A stretch of 64,000 bases of DNA. It comes from Ochrobactrum sp. Marseille-Q0166. GTDB lineage: Bacteria; Pseudomonadota; Alphaproteobacteria; Rhizobiales; Rhizobiaceae. The first letter of the stretch is position 1; every line of letters starts with the position of its first letter. The stretch spans positions 1,492,002 through 1,556,001 of the forward strand of contig NZ_JACJUO010000002.1 of assembly GCF_014397025.1 (NCBI RefSeq), read 5' to 3'. Shown in pieces: positions 28,425 to 38,964 of this stretch. The translations under genes and the position numbers were made by a program. Below the pieces are notes generated by a model. That model saw only the letters and a program-made list of their open reading frames with translations. It did no database searches and was not told the origin of the DNA.

Positions 28425-29012
28425 ATGAGTATCGAAAAAGCTCCATTGGAAACTGCGCGCGACAAGTTGCTCAAAGCCGCTGCCGTTCTTTTTTATAATA
28501 ACGGTGTCGGTGGCACCGGAATCGACGCTATTGTTGAAAGAGCGGGCGTTGCAAAGAAGAGTCTTTACAACAACTTCTCCTCGAAAGCTGATCTGGTAAA
28601 TCAATATCTGGAAGCACGCCATGCCGAGTGGTTAGCCCTTTATCATGCACGGCTGGACCATGCGGCAACAGCCCAAGACAGGGTTCTTGCCGTTTTTGAT
28701 GCCTATCAGGACCATGCCGAGCATAAATATGAGCGCGGCTTTCGTGGCTGTGGTTCGCTCAATGCTGCGGCAGAACTAGCCGCGGACGATATTGGGCGGC
28801 AGGCAGTCAAACATCACAAACGGGAAGTTGAGGCGCTACTCGCCTCACATTTGACGGAGCTGCTGCCCGAAGCCCCTGATCGTGCCACTGCACTCGCAAG
28901 GCATATGTCTTTTCTGCTTGAAGGGGCAATATCAAGAGCGGGTCTGGAAGGTAATAGCGGCTGCGTTCAAGACGCCCATGCAATCGTCTCTGACATGCTG
29001 GAGGCATTGTGA
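28425..29012 (+). CDS. TetR/AcrR-family transcriptional regulator
   Basis: A 195-residue TetR regulator. The N-terminal helix-turn-helix is at about residues 11-55 (ARDKLLKAAAVLFYNNGVGGTGIDAIVERAGVAKKSLYNNFSSKADLV). The C-terminal domain has a cysteine in RGFRGCGSLNAAAE, a segment typical of a subgroup controlling efflux or detoxification genes. The ATG at 28425 lies just after a 17-bp palindrome. The stop overlaps the GTG of the EamA exporter (TTGTGA), so the two form a coupled operon. Confidence 0.9.
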   Translation: MSIEKAPLETARDKLLKAAAVLFYNNGVGGTGIDAIVERAGVAKKSLYNNFSSKADLVNQYLEARHAEWLALYHARLDHAATAQDRVLAVFDAYQDHAEHKYERGFRGCGSLNAAAELAADDIGRQAVKHHKREVEALLASHLTELLPEAPDRATALARHMSFLLEGAISRAGLEGNSGCVQDAHAIVSDMLEAL

Positions 29013-29947
29013 GCAATTCATCTCGCGATTATACAATCGGTGTGTCTGCTGTTCTTTTTTCATCCGTTGTATGGGGAACCACCGGCACTGCGGCCACTTT
29101 CGCGCCAGAAGTCAGCGCTGTCGCAATCGGTGCCGCGGCCATGGGGGTGGGAGGCTTATTACAAGCTCTGCTCGCCGGACGCGGAATTATACGCAACTTC
29201 TCATTTCTGAAAAAGCAATGGAGACTTCTCGTTTTAGGCGGACTTGCTGTCGCCATTTACCCATTGGCGTTTTATGCCTCTATGCGGATGGCTGGGGTCA
29301 CCATCGGAACAGTCGTCACCATAGGCTCTGCACCGCTGCTTTCTGCACTCATTGAATACCTGTTCGACCGCACGCGGCTCTCACGTCAATGGCTTGCAGG
29401 CGCATTAATCGGTCTTGCCGGTATCGCGCTGATTACAGTTGCAGAAGGTGCAGACCATACAACGATGGAAACAAAAAGCTCTGTTGTTACAGGTATTTGC
29501 CTGGGCCTTCTCGGTGGCCTCACTTACGCACTTTATTCATGGACGGCACGCCGCATGATGCTCAATGGAGTACGCTCTTCTGTCGCTATGGGTGCCACAT
29601 TCGGGCTTGGCGGATTATTGCTCATGCCAGTTTTGATCGTGGCCGGTGGTCCATTTCTGGCATCATGGAACAATGCAGCAGTCGGCATCTATATGGCTAT
29701 TGTGCCAATGTTTCTTGGCTACGTCTGCTTTGGGATCGGCCTCGCACGTATTCCGGCCAGCATGGCGACAACGATCACACTGATCGAACCGGTAGTCGCG
29801 GCTATACTAGCCATCATTATCGTAGGCGAACGCTTGCCACTGATGGGTTGGTTTGGCGTTGCACTTGTTATCTCATGTCTCGTGGTGGTCACGGTTCCAC
29901 TCAAGAAGCCTCTGAGACAGGATCAGAAGGCTGTGGTCGCGACATAA
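29009..29947 (+). CDS. EamA/DMT-family exporter
   Basis: A 312-residue drug/metabolite transporter with ten hydrophobic helices in two EamA repeats (about residues 12-145 and 160-300). The second repeat ends with ITLIEPVVAAILAIIIVGERLP, a typical family phrase. It starts at GTG 29009 overlapping the TetR stop, which points to regulation by that repressor. The exported compound is unknown. Confidence 0.87.
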   Translation: MSNSSRDYTIGVSAVLFSSVVWGTTGTAATFAPEVSAVAIGAAAMGVGGLLQALLAGRGIIRNFSFLKKQWRLLVLGGLAVAIYPLAFYASMRMAGVTIGTVVTIGSAPLLSALIEYLFDRTRLSRQWLAGALIGLAGIALITVAEGADHTTMETKSSVVTGICLGLLGGLTYALYSWTARRMMLNGVRSSVAMGATFGLGGLLLMPVLIVAGGPFLASWNNAAVGIYMAIVPMFLGYVCFGIGLARIPASMATTITLIEPVVAAILAIIIVGERLPLMGWFGVALVISCLVVVTVPLKKPLRQDQKAVVAT

Positions 29948-30015
29948 GCTTGATAACAAATCTCAGAAAAAGGAGAGCCGGTCTTTCTATATAAAACCGG
30001 CGCTCCAAACTTAAC

Positions 30016-30975
30016 TCAATTTACAGGAGCAGGAGCTGGAGGAAAGTCTCCCTGCTGCATCGACGGCGAGGTCGGCACTGGTTCGATCTGCGGTACGCGT
30101 GGAGAAGAGCTTTCCAATGCGCCCCCATTAGCAGGTTCAAGCCTTTGCAAAGATGCATCAGGCTTGTTCCCGAAGATGCCCAAACGATTGTCTTCGGCTT
30201 TTTGCCCTGCTTCCTGATAGACACCACCAGCAATAGCTTTTGCCCAACCATTGGCAACTAACCACTGTGCGGGATCTTCATTACCGACGCTGCACTGCGT
30301 TGAAACAGCAGCGCCACTGTCGTTCTGCGGCAAACGACACATGACTGCACGCGCCCGCAACCACTGCCGAAACGCCGTCCGTGCCTGCATACCACATGGC
30401 CAGCTTTCGCCAGCCGGTGACTGGCAGGTTTGTTCAATCGGCATGACTTCGATGCCCTGCAGATCAACCGTGCGGCCCTGACTTTCGAGCCGACCGGCGG
30501 CAACTGCAACAGGACGTTGCAAAAGTTGCATCGGCTCACCCTCATCCACGGATGCTGCAGGCGCTGGTGGCTCTGGTGGTTTTGGCGTTGACGCCAGCCC
30601 CAAATCACTCAGAGGTGGGCGTGCAGGTTCGCGCTCAAGTCCATCCTGCTCCAATCCGCTTTGGACACTCTGACCGTCAGAGTTTTTTTCATCGATGTTT
30701 GGCGCGACTTCGGGAGCAGGTGTCTCTTGCGGTGTCGGACTATCTGCACCTGTGGCCTCATTAGGCTCCCTATAATCGAACTGCTCGACGACAATCCCAC
30801 TACCTGAACCCGTTTCCACTTTGCTTTCACCGTCGCCGCTTGCGACAATAGTGACTGGGCGATCAAGCGCGCCATAAAACGGCGCGACAAACGCGGCCAC
30901 AAGAATTGCCCCGGTTATGCCTGCAAAAACACCAAAAACAATGCGTGCATGGCTCTTCGTTTGCTGTTTCGGCAT
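30016..30975 (-). CDS. Membrane-anchored protein with a thermonuclease (SNase)-like domain
   Basis: A 319-residue protein with an N-terminal membrane anchor (RIVFGVFAGITGAILVAAFVAPF), a long proline- and glutamate-rich linker (about residues 45-160), a region resembling staphylococcal nuclease and a proline-rich tail. The nuclease-like part reads GRTVDLQGIEV...CGMQARTAFRQWLRARAVMCRL...QWLVANGWAKA...AEDNRLGIF. The usual catalytic D-R-E pattern is not complete, so activity is doubtful. ATG at 30975 overlaps the TAA of the upstream S24 regulator (TAATG), so the two are coupled. Confidence 0.7.
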   Translation of the reverse strand: MPKQQTKSHARIVFGVFAGITGAILVAAFVAPFYGALDRPVTIVASGDGESKVETGSGSGIVVEQFDYREPNEATGADSPTPQETPAPEVAPNIDEKNSDGQSVQSGLEQDGLEREPARPPLSDLGLASTPKPPEPPAPAASVDEGEPMQLLQRPVAVAAGRLESQGRTVDLQGIEVMPIEQTCQSPAGESWPCGMQARTAFRQWLRARAVMCRLPQNDSGAAVSTQCSVGNEDPAQWLVANGWAKAIAGGVYQEAGQKAEDNRLGIFGNKPDASLQRLEPANGGALESSSPRVPQIEPVPTSPSMQQGDFPPAPAPVN

Positions 30976-31628
30976 TACTGACTCGCCCATAGAATACGAG
31001 CGATCCACTCGACATCCTTGGTCTCAAAGGAACGATTTGGAAACTCGGGATTAAACGAGTGAAGTTCAATCGTACGCGGTGTCTGGCGATGCAGGATTTT
31101 AGCCATAACCTCTCCGTCTTTAGTACGAACAACCACGCGGTCACCGCGGCGAACCGGTGCATTGGGTGCTACGACCAGCGTATCGCCATCACGATAAAGC
31201 GGCAACATGGAGTCGCCAGAAACTTCCAGCGCATAAACATTATCGGTGGGTGCGGCTGGAAACTGCACCACATCCCAGCCCTGACCCGCAGGAAATCCGG
31301 CATCATCAAAATAGCCACCTGCTCCCGCTTCTGCCATACCAAGCAACGGAATAGCGCTAGGCTCTTGCAAATAGTCACCGTAATTGGGCATCGATGCTTC
31401 GCCACGAATGAGCCGGATCAATTCATCGAATGTTGCGCCGGTCGCTTCCATGACTTTGGCCAGCGACTCTGTCGATGGCCAGCGCGCGCGTCCATCAGAG
31501 GCATAGCGCTTGGATTTATTGAAAGTGGTCGGATCAAGCCCTGCACGGCGTGCAAGACCGGACGCACTTAAAGAATTGCGCTCTGCCAAGGCGTCTATCG
31601 CAGCCCATACGCTATCGTGAGAAAACAT
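30975..31628 (-). CDS. S24-family (LexA/CI-like) transcriptional regulator
   Basis: A 217-residue repressor with an N-terminal helix-turn-helix (SASGLARRAGLDPTTFNKSKRYASDG, about residues 21-46) and a C-terminal S24 peptidase domain. The catalytic serine is in SGDSMLP (about residue 140) and the lysine in EVMAKILHR (about 177). Such proteins self-cleave on stress or act as stable repressors. An Ala-Gly pair sits in the hinge (MAEAGAGG, about residues 98-105), where LexA-type cleavage occurs. It is co-directional and overlapping with a secreted SNase-like gene. It is unlikely to be canonical LexA, given the HTH type. Confidence 0.88.
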   Translation of the reverse strand: MFSHDSVWAAIDALAERNSLSASGLARRAGLDPTTFNKSKRYASDGRARWPSTESLAKVMEATGATFDELIRLIRGEASMPNYGDYLQEPSAIPLLGMAEAGAGGYFDDAGFPAGQGWDVVQFPAAPTDNVYALEVSGDSMLPLYRDGDTLVVAPNAPVRRGDRVVVRTKDGEVMAKILHRQTPRTIELHSFNPEFPNRSFETKDVEWIARILWASQ

Positions 31629-31810
31629 TGATATAGCCCGCCAAAGAGGATTTTAAACCTAATCATCTATCCTATATTGTGCAAAACCTAGCCGAAAAGC
31701 TTATTTTACGCAAGATGCGCTATTTTACAGGGAAAATTTTCTTATTAATAAATAAAAACGCGCGACATCGGAATGCCGCGCGTAATTTAAATAGCTAATG
31801 CGACAGCAGA

Positions 31811-34027
31811 TCAGGCTGCTTTCTTCGCCTCGCCCTTATAGGGGTTGAAGCGCTGGTAGAAGCTTTCGCCATTCTCTGCCATATCGACAAGCAACTTCGG
31901 TGCCTTGAACTGCTGCCCGTATTTGCGCTGCAACTCCTTGGCAAGCTTGACAAATTTCTTCGCCCCCATGCCATCGATATAAGACAACGTGCCGCCGGTA
32001 TAAGGCGCGAAACCAAAGGCCAGAATGGAGCCGACATCGGCTTCACGCGGATCGGTGACAATACCCTCTTCCATCACGCGAGCAGCTTCCAAAGCAATCG
32101 TCACGAGGAAGCGCTCTTTCAGCTCTTTCACGTCAATTTTATCCGGGTTCTGCTGAGGATAGAGGTCTTTCAGACCGACCCAGAGATGCTTCTTGGCAGG
32201 CTTGGCTGGGTATTCGTAGAAGCCCTTGCCGTTCTTGCGGCCCTTACGATCAAACTCATTGACGAGCTTGTCCACCAACTCCACATGACGTGGATCAACG
32301 GCCTTTTCGCCAAGATCGGCAAGCGTTGCCTTGAGGATTTTCTGCGAGAGATCGATTGCCGTTTCGTCGTTGAGCGCAAGCGGGCCAACCGGCATACCGG
32401 CCATACGGGCGGCATTTTCGATCATCGCAGCAGGAACACCTTCAACGAGCATGTTGTAGGCTTCTGACATATAGCGCAGCACACAACGATTGACGTAGAA
32501 ACCACGTGTGTCGTTAACGACAATCGGCGTCTTTTTGATCGCACGAACATAATCAAGGGCTACTGCCAATGCCTTGTCACCCGTCTTTTTGCCGAGGATG
32601 ACTTCCACCAGCATCATCTTGTCGACGGGCGAGAAAAAGTGGATACCGATGAAGTTCTTCGGACGCTTGGAGACTTTCGCAAGGCCCGTGATTGGCAAGG
32701 TCGAGGTGTTGGATGCGAAGACTGCAGAAGTTTTCAACACTTCCTCAGCCTTTTCAGTCGCCACGCGCTTGACGTCGCGATCCTCAAACACAGCTTCGAT
32801 CACCAGATCAGCACCTTCCAGCAGCGCATAATCAGGCGTTGCGGTGATGAGCGACAGGAGCTTTTCCTTGTCGGCTTCCGTCGCGCGGCCCTTCTGCATT
32901 TCCTTGGTGAAAAGGTCAGCCGTGTGCGCCTTGCCCTTGTCGGCAGACTCCTGATCGCGATCGATCAACACCACGGGAATGCCTGCTTTAGCTGTCACGT
33001 AGGCAATACCTGCACCCATAAAGCCCGCACCAATAATGCCGATCTTCTTGAACTTGGTTGGCTTTTCTTCAACCGGGCGACGTGCGCCCTTGTTCAATTC
33101 CTGCAACGACACGAAGAGCGAACGGATCATCATTCCCGCTTCAGTCGTCTGAAGGATTTCAGTGAAGTAGCGCTGCTCGATCTTGAGGCCGGTATCGAAC
33201 GGCACAAGAAGGCCTTCATAAACCGATTTCAGAATAGCGAGTGCAGCCGGATAATTGCCGGAGGTTTCACGACGCAAAATAGCGGTTGCAGCAGGCCAGA
33301 GATTTGCACCGGCAGCCGAATATATCGCGCCGCCCGGAAGCTTGAAGCCCTTTTCATCCCATGGTTGAACCGGCTTGAGGCCACCCTTGATGAGCTTCTT
33401 TGCGGTTTCCACGAGCTTCTTGGCAGGTGCCACTTCGGTGACAAGCCCCATCGCCTTGGCGCGCTGTGCGCTCAGACTTGAGCCAGTCGTCATCATCTGC
33501 AAAGCGTCCTGCTGGTTGGCAAGGCGCGGAACGCGCTGTGTACCACCGGCACCCGGAAACAAGCCTACTTTCACTTCCGGCAGGCCCATCTTTACACCCG
33601 GAGCGTCTGACGCAACACGAGCATGGCAAGCAAGCGACATTTCAAATGCCCCACCCATGCAGGTGCCATTGATCGCCGAAACCCATGGCTTGCCGGAGGT
33701 TTCAAGTTTGCGGAACAGTCCGCCCATACGGCCTACATTGTCGAACAGCGACTGGACCGCAGCTTGGCTGTCTTTGGCCTTTTGTTTCTGGAACTCCTTG
33801 AACATGCCTTCAAGCATGGTCAGGTCTGCACCGCCGGAGAACGTGTCTTTGCCCGACGTGATGACGACGCCCTTGACCTTTTCGTCAGCCGTCGTTGCGT
33901 CGATAATGGCGTTCAATTCCTGCATCACCTCGACGGTGAAAACATTCATCGACTTTTCTGGCATGTCCCAAGTTACGAGAGCGATGCCATCGGCGTCGGT
34001 TTCAACTTTGAAATTTACATAAGCCAT
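31811..34027 (-). CDS. Bifunctional enoyl-CoA hydratase/3-hydroxyacyl-CoA dehydrogenase (FadB/FadJ type)
   Basis: A 738-residue beta-oxidation enzyme. The crotonase domain occupies about residues 1-200 ([11 protein letters not shown], oxyanion region [22 protein letters not shown]). The NAD-binding domain begins at [21 protein letters not shown] (about 331-350), with [15 protein letters not shown] downstream. C-terminal dehydrogenase domains complete it. It is third in the minus-strand operon acyl-CoA dehydrogenase - thiolase - FadB, with a gap of 15 bases from the thiolase gene. It catalyses hydration and oxidation of enoyl-CoA. Confidence 0.93.
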   Translation of the reverse strand: MAYVNFKVETDADGIALVTWDMPEKSMNVFTVEVMQELNAIIDATTADEKVKGVVITSGKDTFSGGADLTMLEGMFKEFQKQKAKDSQAAVQSLFDNVGRMGGLFRKLETSGKPWVSAINGTCMGGAFEMSLACHARVASDAPGVKMGLPEVKVGLFPGAGGTQRVPRLANQQDALQMMTTGSSLSAQRAKAMGLVTEVAPAKKLVETAKKLIKGGLKPVQPWDEKGFKLPGGAIYSAAGANLWPAATAILRRETSGNYPAALAILKSVYEGLLVPFDTGLKIEQRYFTEILQTTEAGMMIRSLFVSLQELNKGARRPVEEKPTKFKKIGIIGAGFMGAGIAYVTAKAGIPVVLIDRDQESADKGKAHTADLFTKEMQKGRATEADKEKLLSLITATPDYALLEGADLVIEAVFEDRDVKRVATEKAEEVLKTSAVFASNTSTLPITGLAKVSKRPKNFIGIHFFSPVDKMMLVEVILGKKTGDKALAVALDYVRAIKKTPIVVNDTRGFYVNRCVLRYMSEAYNMLVEGVPAAMIENAARMAGMPVGPLALNDETAIDLSQKILKATLADLGEKAVDPRHVELVDKLVNEFDRKGRKNGKGFYEYPAKPAKKHLWVGLKDLYPQQNPDKIDVKELKERFLVTIALEAARVMEEGIVTDPREADVGSILAFGFAPYTGGTLSYIDGMGAKKFVKLAKELQRKYGQQFKAPKLLVDMAENGESFYQRFNPYKGEAKKAA

Positions 34028-34042
34028 ATTCGCATCCTCCCC

Positions 34043-35251
34043 TTACACGCGCTCGATGATCGTGGCCGTACCCATGCCCGCACCGATACACAAAGTGACC
34101 AGTGCAGTGTTGAGGTCGCGGCGTTCCAATTCATCCAGCACCGTGCCGAGGATCATCGCACCTGTTGCACCCAGCGGATGGCCAAGCGCAATCGCGCCGC
34201 CATTGACGTTGATCTTGTCGTGCGGGATGTCAAAGGCTTGGCAGTAACGCAGAACCACGGCAGCAAAAGCTTCGTTTAACTCAAACAGATCGATATCCGA
34301 GAGCTTCATCTTAGCCCGCTTGAGAAGCTTTTCCGTCACATCTACCGGGCCGGTCAGCATAAGCGCGGGTTCAGAGCCGATATTGGCAAAAGCACGGATA
34401 CGTGCACGCGGCTTCATATCGAAGGCTTTGCCAGCCTTCTTCGAGCCAATCAGAACACCAGCCGCACCATCGACGATACCCGACGAGTTACCAGCATGAT
34501 GGACGTGATTGATGACTTCGACTTCCGGATGCGCCTGAATGCCAACAGCATTAAAGCCGCCCATTTCACCGGGCATCACAAAGGATGGGTTAAGCTGACC
34601 AAGCGCCTGCATATCAGTGCCCGGACGCATATGCTCATCATGGTCAAGGATGGTAAGGCCATTCTGATCCTTGACCGGAATGACTGAATTCTTGAAATAG
34701 CCATTTTGCCACGACTTGGCCGCGCGCTTCTGGCTTTCAACAGCATAGGCATCCACGTCATCGCGCGAGAAGCCGTATTTCGTAGCAATCAGATCTGCAG
34801 AGACGCCCTGCGGCATGAAAAAGCCAGGGAATCCGACTGACGGGTCCATATACCAGGCACCGCCCGACATACCCATGCCGACGCGGGACATGCTTTCAAC
34901 GCCACCCGCAATCACCAGATCGTCGGCACCGAAGGCAACCTTGGCCGCGGCCAGATTGACGGCATCGAGACCAGATGCGCAGAAACGCGAAATCTGAACG
35001 CCCGGTGCCTTGAAATCATAACCCGCTTCAAAGGCGGCAGATTTTGGTATGACGGCGCCCGCTTCACCAACAGGATCGACACAGCCGAAAATAATATCGT
35101 CGACCTTTGCCGTGTCGATACCGTTGCGGTCGCGCAAGGATTCCAGAACCTTCGCGCCCAGACGAACGGCGGGAACTTCATGCAGGCTACCGTCCTTCTT
35201 TCCACGTCCGCGCGGTGTTCGGACGTGATCGTATATATAAGCCTCGGCCAT
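34043..35251 (-). CDS. Acetyl-CoA C-acyltransferase (thiolase, FadA type)
   Basis: A 402-residue thiolase cleaving 3-ketoacyl-CoA. The nucleophilic cysteine is in [14 protein letters not shown] (about residue 89), the catalytic histidine in [16 protein letters not shown], and the second cysteine in [17 protein letters not shown] at the C-terminus. The ATG at 35251 is preceded by GGAGAA. An 8-bp hairpin (35266-35285) lies just upstream, in the gap after the acyl-CoA dehydrogenase gene. Confidence 0.94.
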   Translation of the reverse strand: MAEAYIYDHVRTPRGRGKKDGSLHEVPAVRLGAKVLESLRDRNGIDTAKVDDIIFGCVDPVGEAGAVIPKSAAFEAGYDFKAPGVQISRFCASGLDAVNLAAAKVAFGADDLVIAGGVESMSRVGMGMSGGAWYMDPSVGFPGFFMPQGVSADLIATKYGFSRDDVDAYAVESQKRAAKSWQNGYFKNSVIPVKDQNGLTILDHDEHMRPGTDMQALGQLNPSFVMPGEMGGFNAVGIQAHPEVEVINHVHHAGNSSGIVDGAAGVLIGSKKAGKAFDMKPRARIRAFANIGSEPALMLTGPVDVTEKLLKRAKMKLSDIDLFELNEAFAAVVLRYCQAFDIPHDKINVNGGAIALGHPLGATGAMILGTVLDELERRDLNTALVTLCIGAGMGTATIIERV

Positions 35252-35265
35252 TTTTTCTCCTTCCC

Positions 35266-35285
35266 GCTAAGTTCGAAAACTTAGC
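35266..35285. other. 8-bp perfect hairpin between acyl-CoA dehydrogenase and thiolase genes
   Basis: GCTAAGTT and AACTTAGC pair around a CGAA loop, just upstream of the thiolase ribosome-binding site on the minus strand. With no U-run it is more likely a processing or stability element or a protein site than a terminator. Confidence 0.45.
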
Positions 35286-35297
35286 CTGATCTCTAAC

Positions 35298-37091
35298 TCA
35301 AAATGCGTCTGCGTTAAGCGCCATCATGCTGTCCGCACCCGACTGGATGCGCGCGAGATGGGCAACACTTTCCGGCATGATCCGCTCGAAATAGTAGCGA
35401 GCCGTGACAAGCTTTGCTTCAAGATAGGCCTTGTTGCCCTCACCAGCAGCCAGCTTTTCCTCCGCGACCTTCGCCATGCGCGCCCACATGTAACCAAGCG
35501 CCACCAGACCAAACAGATGCATATAATCGTTTGATGCTGCTCCGGCATTGTCGGGTTTTGCCATCGCGTTCTGCATCAGCCACATCGTTGCGGCCTGAAG
35601 ATCGTTGACGCCCTTTTTCAGATGCTTGGTGAAGAATGAGAGCTTTTCATTTTCGCGATTGACCTCGCAGAACTCGCCCACTTCCTTGAAGAAAGCAGTG
35701 ATCGCACGACCACCATTCAGCGCCAGCTTGCGGCCCACCAGATCAAGCGCCTGAATGCCGTTGGCACCTTCATAGATCATAGCAATACGCGCATCGCGCA
35801 CATACTGGCTCATGCCATGTTCTTCAATATAGCCGTGGCCGCCGAACACCTGCTGCGCCATGACAGCATGTTCAAAACCTTTATCAGTCAGAACACCTTT
35901 CAGCACCGGCGTAAGCAGGCCAACGAGATCGTCAGCCGCCTGACTTTCTGCTTCATCGCCGGAACGATGGGCAATATCGGAATTGAGCGCCGTCCAGAGG
36001 ATAAGCGCGCGACCAGCTTCGTTGAAAGCGCGGATATTCATAAGGTTACGGCGGATATCCGGATGCACGATGATCGGATCAGCCTTCTTGTCAGGTGCCG
36101 CGGCACCTGAGAGCGCACGGCCCTGAATACGCTCACGCGCATAGATCGCAGCATTCTGATAGGCAGTTTCGGCAATCGAAAGACCCTGCAAAGCCACACC
36201 GAGACGTGCTTCGTTCATCATGGTGAACATGGCGCGTAGACCCTTGTGTGCCTCGCCAATCAGGAAGCCCGTCGCATCGTCATAATTCATGACGCAGGTT
36301 GCATTGCCGTGGATACCCATCTTCTCTTCGATGGATCCGCAGGACACGCCATTCCGCTCTCCCGGATTGCCATCGGCATCCAGAATAAACTTCGGCACGA
36401 CGAACAGCGAAATGCCTTTCACACCTTCCGGTGCGCCGTCGATACGAGCCAGCACCAGATGGATGATGTTTTCCGACATGTCATGTTCACCAGCCGAGAT
36501 GAAAATCTTCTGGCCGGAAATCTTGTAGGAACCATCACCCTGTGGTGTCGCCGTTGAACGCAGCAGCCCCAGATCGGTACCGCAATGTGGCTCGGTCAGG
36601 TTCATGGTGCCGGTCCATGTGCCTTCCACCATCCTTGGCAGATAAGTGTCTTTCTGCTCATCCGTACCGTGGGCGAGGATCGCGGCGATCGCGCCCTGTG
36701 TCAGGCCCGGATACATGGTCAGCGCCATATTGGCTGACGACATATATTCACCAACGGCTGTATGCAGCAGATATGGAAGTCCCTGCCCGCCATATTGTTC
36801 CGGCACCGCAAGACCAAGCCAACCGCCTTCGCGATACTGGTCATAAGCTGCCTTGAAACCCTTTGGTGTCTTCACTGAACCATCAGATGCGCGGACACAA
36901 CCTTCCTGATCCCCGGTATGATTGACCGGAAACAGCGTGCCTTCGGCAAGCTTCGCGCCTTCGGACAGGATCGCCTCGACGACATCGGGTGATGCATCGG
37001 CAAAACCCGGCAGATTGTTATAACGCTGATAATTCAGAACGTCATTGAGAACGAAATTCGTATCCTCAACTGGCGCGCGATAGCTCGGCAT
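35298..37091 (-). CDS. Acyl-CoA dehydrogenase (large, with C-terminal extension)
   Basis: A 597-residue flavoprotein introducing the first double bond in beta-oxidation. Typical phrases are [43 protein letters not shown] (about residues 159-201) and [44 protein letters not shown] (about 415-460), which contains the active-site glutamate. A C-terminal extension (about 480-597) is typical of the large bacterial subgroup. I start at ATG 37091 (MPSYRAP). It heads the operon with thiolase and FadB. Confidence 0.93.
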   Translation of the reverse strand: MPSYRAPVEDTNFVLNDVLNYQRYNNLPGFADASPDVVEAILSEGAKLAEGTLFPVNHTGDQEGCVRASDGSVKTPKGFKAAYDQYREGGWLGLAVPEQYGGQGLPYLLHTAVGEYMSSANMALTMYPGLTQGAIAAILAHGTDEQKDTYLPRMVEGTWTGTMNLTEPHCGTDLGLLRSTATPQGDGSYKISGQKIFISAGEHDMSENIIHLVLARIDGAPEGVKGISLFVVPKFILDADGNPGERNGVSCGSIEEKMGIHGNATCVMNYDDATGFLIGEAHKGLRAMFTMMNEARLGVALQGLSIAETAYQNAAIYARERIQGRALSGAAAPDKKADPIIVHPDIRRNLMNIRAFNEAGRALILWTALNSDIAHRSGDEAESQAADDLVGLLTPVLKGVLTDKGFEHAVMAQQVFGGHGYIEEHGMSQYVRDARIAMIYEGANGIQALDLVGRKLALNGGRAITAFFKEVGEFCEVNRENEKLSFFTKHLKKGVNDLQAATMWLMQNAMAKPDNAGAASNDYMHLFGLVALGYMWARMAKVAEEKLAAGEGNKAYLEAKLVTARYYFERIMPESVAHLARIQSGADSMMALNADAF

Positions 37092-37109
37092 CGAAATCCT
37101 CCAAATCAA

Positions 37110-37680
37110 TTACCCGCTCGGCTCCGCATGAAGCGGAACAGGCTCCCACCTGTGTATTTGGTACGTCTGCCATATGGTGCACTCAAATGTGTGACAGGGT
37201 ACTCTCCATGTCAAAATGGGGCCAAAACTCAAAGAAACCACCAATTTTGCCACTTTTGACGCTCTCGCAACTCAAAAAAACGATGACGAGAGTTCGATTG
37301 TGGAGCAAAACTAGCGTACTTTGACTTTTCCGTAAACGTCAAAATTTATTTATTCGTGCGACTTAAATTAAATTGTTTCTTCTCTTCAAATTTCACACCA
37401 TTCGTGAACTAAGATCTGAACACCGAGAAATGCTTTTCCAAAACCCCTTACCCTGCTTTATCGTTGTATTGCGTGTCTTTTTGAATTTTCATCTGCGACG
37501 AATGCGAACGCTCTGGGCTCGTCATTTTTGCATCTGAGAGCGGAGCCATGCAAAAACATAAAAATGCTCTTTAAATGGAAAAAGGAAGGCATCGTAGAAT
37601 TCAGATGCCCCAGATCAAACCCGGAAAGCGCAGATTTTTGGGATAGGTGAAGCTGCTCGTGTGAAAGCTGAAAACTCGGC
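37110..37680. other. Gene-free gap upstream of the beta-oxidation operon
   Basis: About 570 bases, AT-rich toward 37,300-37,450. It presumably holds the promoter of the acyl-CoA dehydrogenase operon. I see no clear palindromic operator. A short minus-strand frame at 37458-37682 has no ribosome-binding site or recognisable content. Confidence 0.5.
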
Positions 37681-37682
37681 AT

Positions 37683-38585
37683 TCATCGAGCTACACCGGA
37701 GTCTGGCGCCGTTTCCTCTTTCAGCCAGTGGATGAAATCGCGCACTGGCTGCCGCCTGGCAGCATCGGGCAGAGTTACCGCATAATATGCGAACTCTGCC
37801 GGCCATGGCCGATCCAGTGCAAGCGCCAAACGTCCGGAGGCGATTTCTTCGGCAGCATAGACATCCCGCACGAGGGCGAGCCCCTGACCGGCAATTGCCG
37901 CGCGAACAAGCATATAATCATCCTCAAAGGATGGGCCACGCTCTGCGCGAGGATCATCTGCTACGCCAACAGCTTTAAACCACAGATGCCAATCGGCCCG
38001 ATCAGAATCCTGAAGCAGCGGCCAGCCGAGGCAGTCCACAGGTTCCTTTATCGGTGGCCGTGTGCCCAGCAACTTCGGACTTGCGACCGGCAAAAAGACC
38101 GGGGCCATCAGATGTTCGGATACAAGGCCAGGGTAATGGCCTAGCCCGTGCCGGATGGCGATATCTACACGGTCGCGTCCAAGGTCGACGAGCTTTGATG
38201 TAGCCTCTACGCGAACCTCAATATCCGGTTGCCGGGCGGTGAACCTGCCAAGCCGAGGCACCAACCAAGACGCAGCGAATGACGGCACCGTGCTGATGGT
38301 CAACGTCGGACGCGTATTGATTGCCTCCAGCGTCTCTAGGCTCTTTGCGATCTGGTCGAAGGCGACAAGCAGACCTGGATGAACCTTTGCCCCTGCCTCG
38401 GTCAGTCGCACCCCGTAGCGCGTGCGCGTGAACAGTGTGACGCCGAGGCGATCTTCCAACTGTCTAATCTGCTGGCTAACCGCCCCGGATGTGACACCCA
38501 TCGCTTCGGCGGCTTGCTTTATACTACAATGTCGTCCCGTTTCGACAAAGGCCCGCAGAGCAAGCAGGGGAAGCACAGGATTCAT
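37683..38585 (-). CDS. LysR-family transcriptional regulator (GcvA-like)
   Basis: A 300-residue LysR regulator. The N-terminal helix-turn-helix reads LLALRAFVETGRHCSIKQAAEAMGVTSGAVSQQIRQLEDRLGVTLFTR (about residues 7-54), and a substrate-binding domain follows. It is transcribed away from the GST and monooxygenase genes with about 380 bases between, so regulating them is plausible. It marks the approximate left edge of the accessory region. Confidence 0.88.
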   Translation of the reverse strand: MNPVLPLLALRAFVETGRHCSIKQAAEAMGVTSGAVSQQIRQLEDRLGVTLFTRTRYGVRLTEAGAKVHPGLLVAFDQIAKSLETLEAINTRPTLTISTVPSFAASWLVPRLGRFTARQPDIEVRVEATSKLVDLGRDRVDIAIRHGLGHYPGLVSEHLMAPVFLPVASPKLLGTRPPIKEPVDCLGWPLLQDSDRADWHLWFKAVGVADDPRAERGPSFEDDYMLVRAAIAGQGLALVRDVYAAEEIASGRLALALDRPWPAEFAYYAVTLPDAARRQPVRDFIHWLKEETAPDSGVAR

Positions 38586-38752
38586 AATATAGATTACCTA
38601 AATTCTAAAAGCAGATCATATGGTTTTTGATCGCAATTTATATCGGATAATACGTCTTTATCGACAGACATAAAGATTTAGCATGGCTATCTCCTGAAAG
38701 CGAGATGAATTGATGGCAACGGCAATACCTCGACAAGACAGTTCATCTACTT

Positions 38753-38953
38753 TCAGCGGCTTTCTTTTTTGGACGCGGTGGATTTTTTGCGCTGGCGGAT
38801 AAAGTCATAGGTTTCCGTGGGCCGCATCTTCTCGCGTCCGCGGGTATGACCACTATCGCTCTTGGTTCCAAGCTCAAGGTGCTGACCGGTTCCGCTCTGG
38901 TCTTCATCCGAAGCAATAAACCGTGAAACTCCCAAATTCATCGCATAATTCAA
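38753..38953 (-). CDS. Possible small basic protein, weak
   Basis: A 66-residue frame with a polar, lysine-rich C-terminus (TETYDFIRQRKKSTASKKESR). It starts at TTG 38953 (an internal ATG is at 38941) and lies in the LysR-GST gap on the minus strand. There is no strong ribosome-binding site and no recognised family. It may be a real small gene or chance. Confidence 0.25.
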   Translation of the reverse strand: MNYAMNLGVSRFIASDEDQSGTGQHLELGTKSDSGHTRGREKMRPTETYDFIRQRKKSTASKKESR

Positions 38954-38964
38954 GGAACGGCGGA

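Noticed and set aside
37458..37682. Small minus-strand frame before the LysR gene
   Set aside because: No ribosome-binding site, no family, unusual composition.
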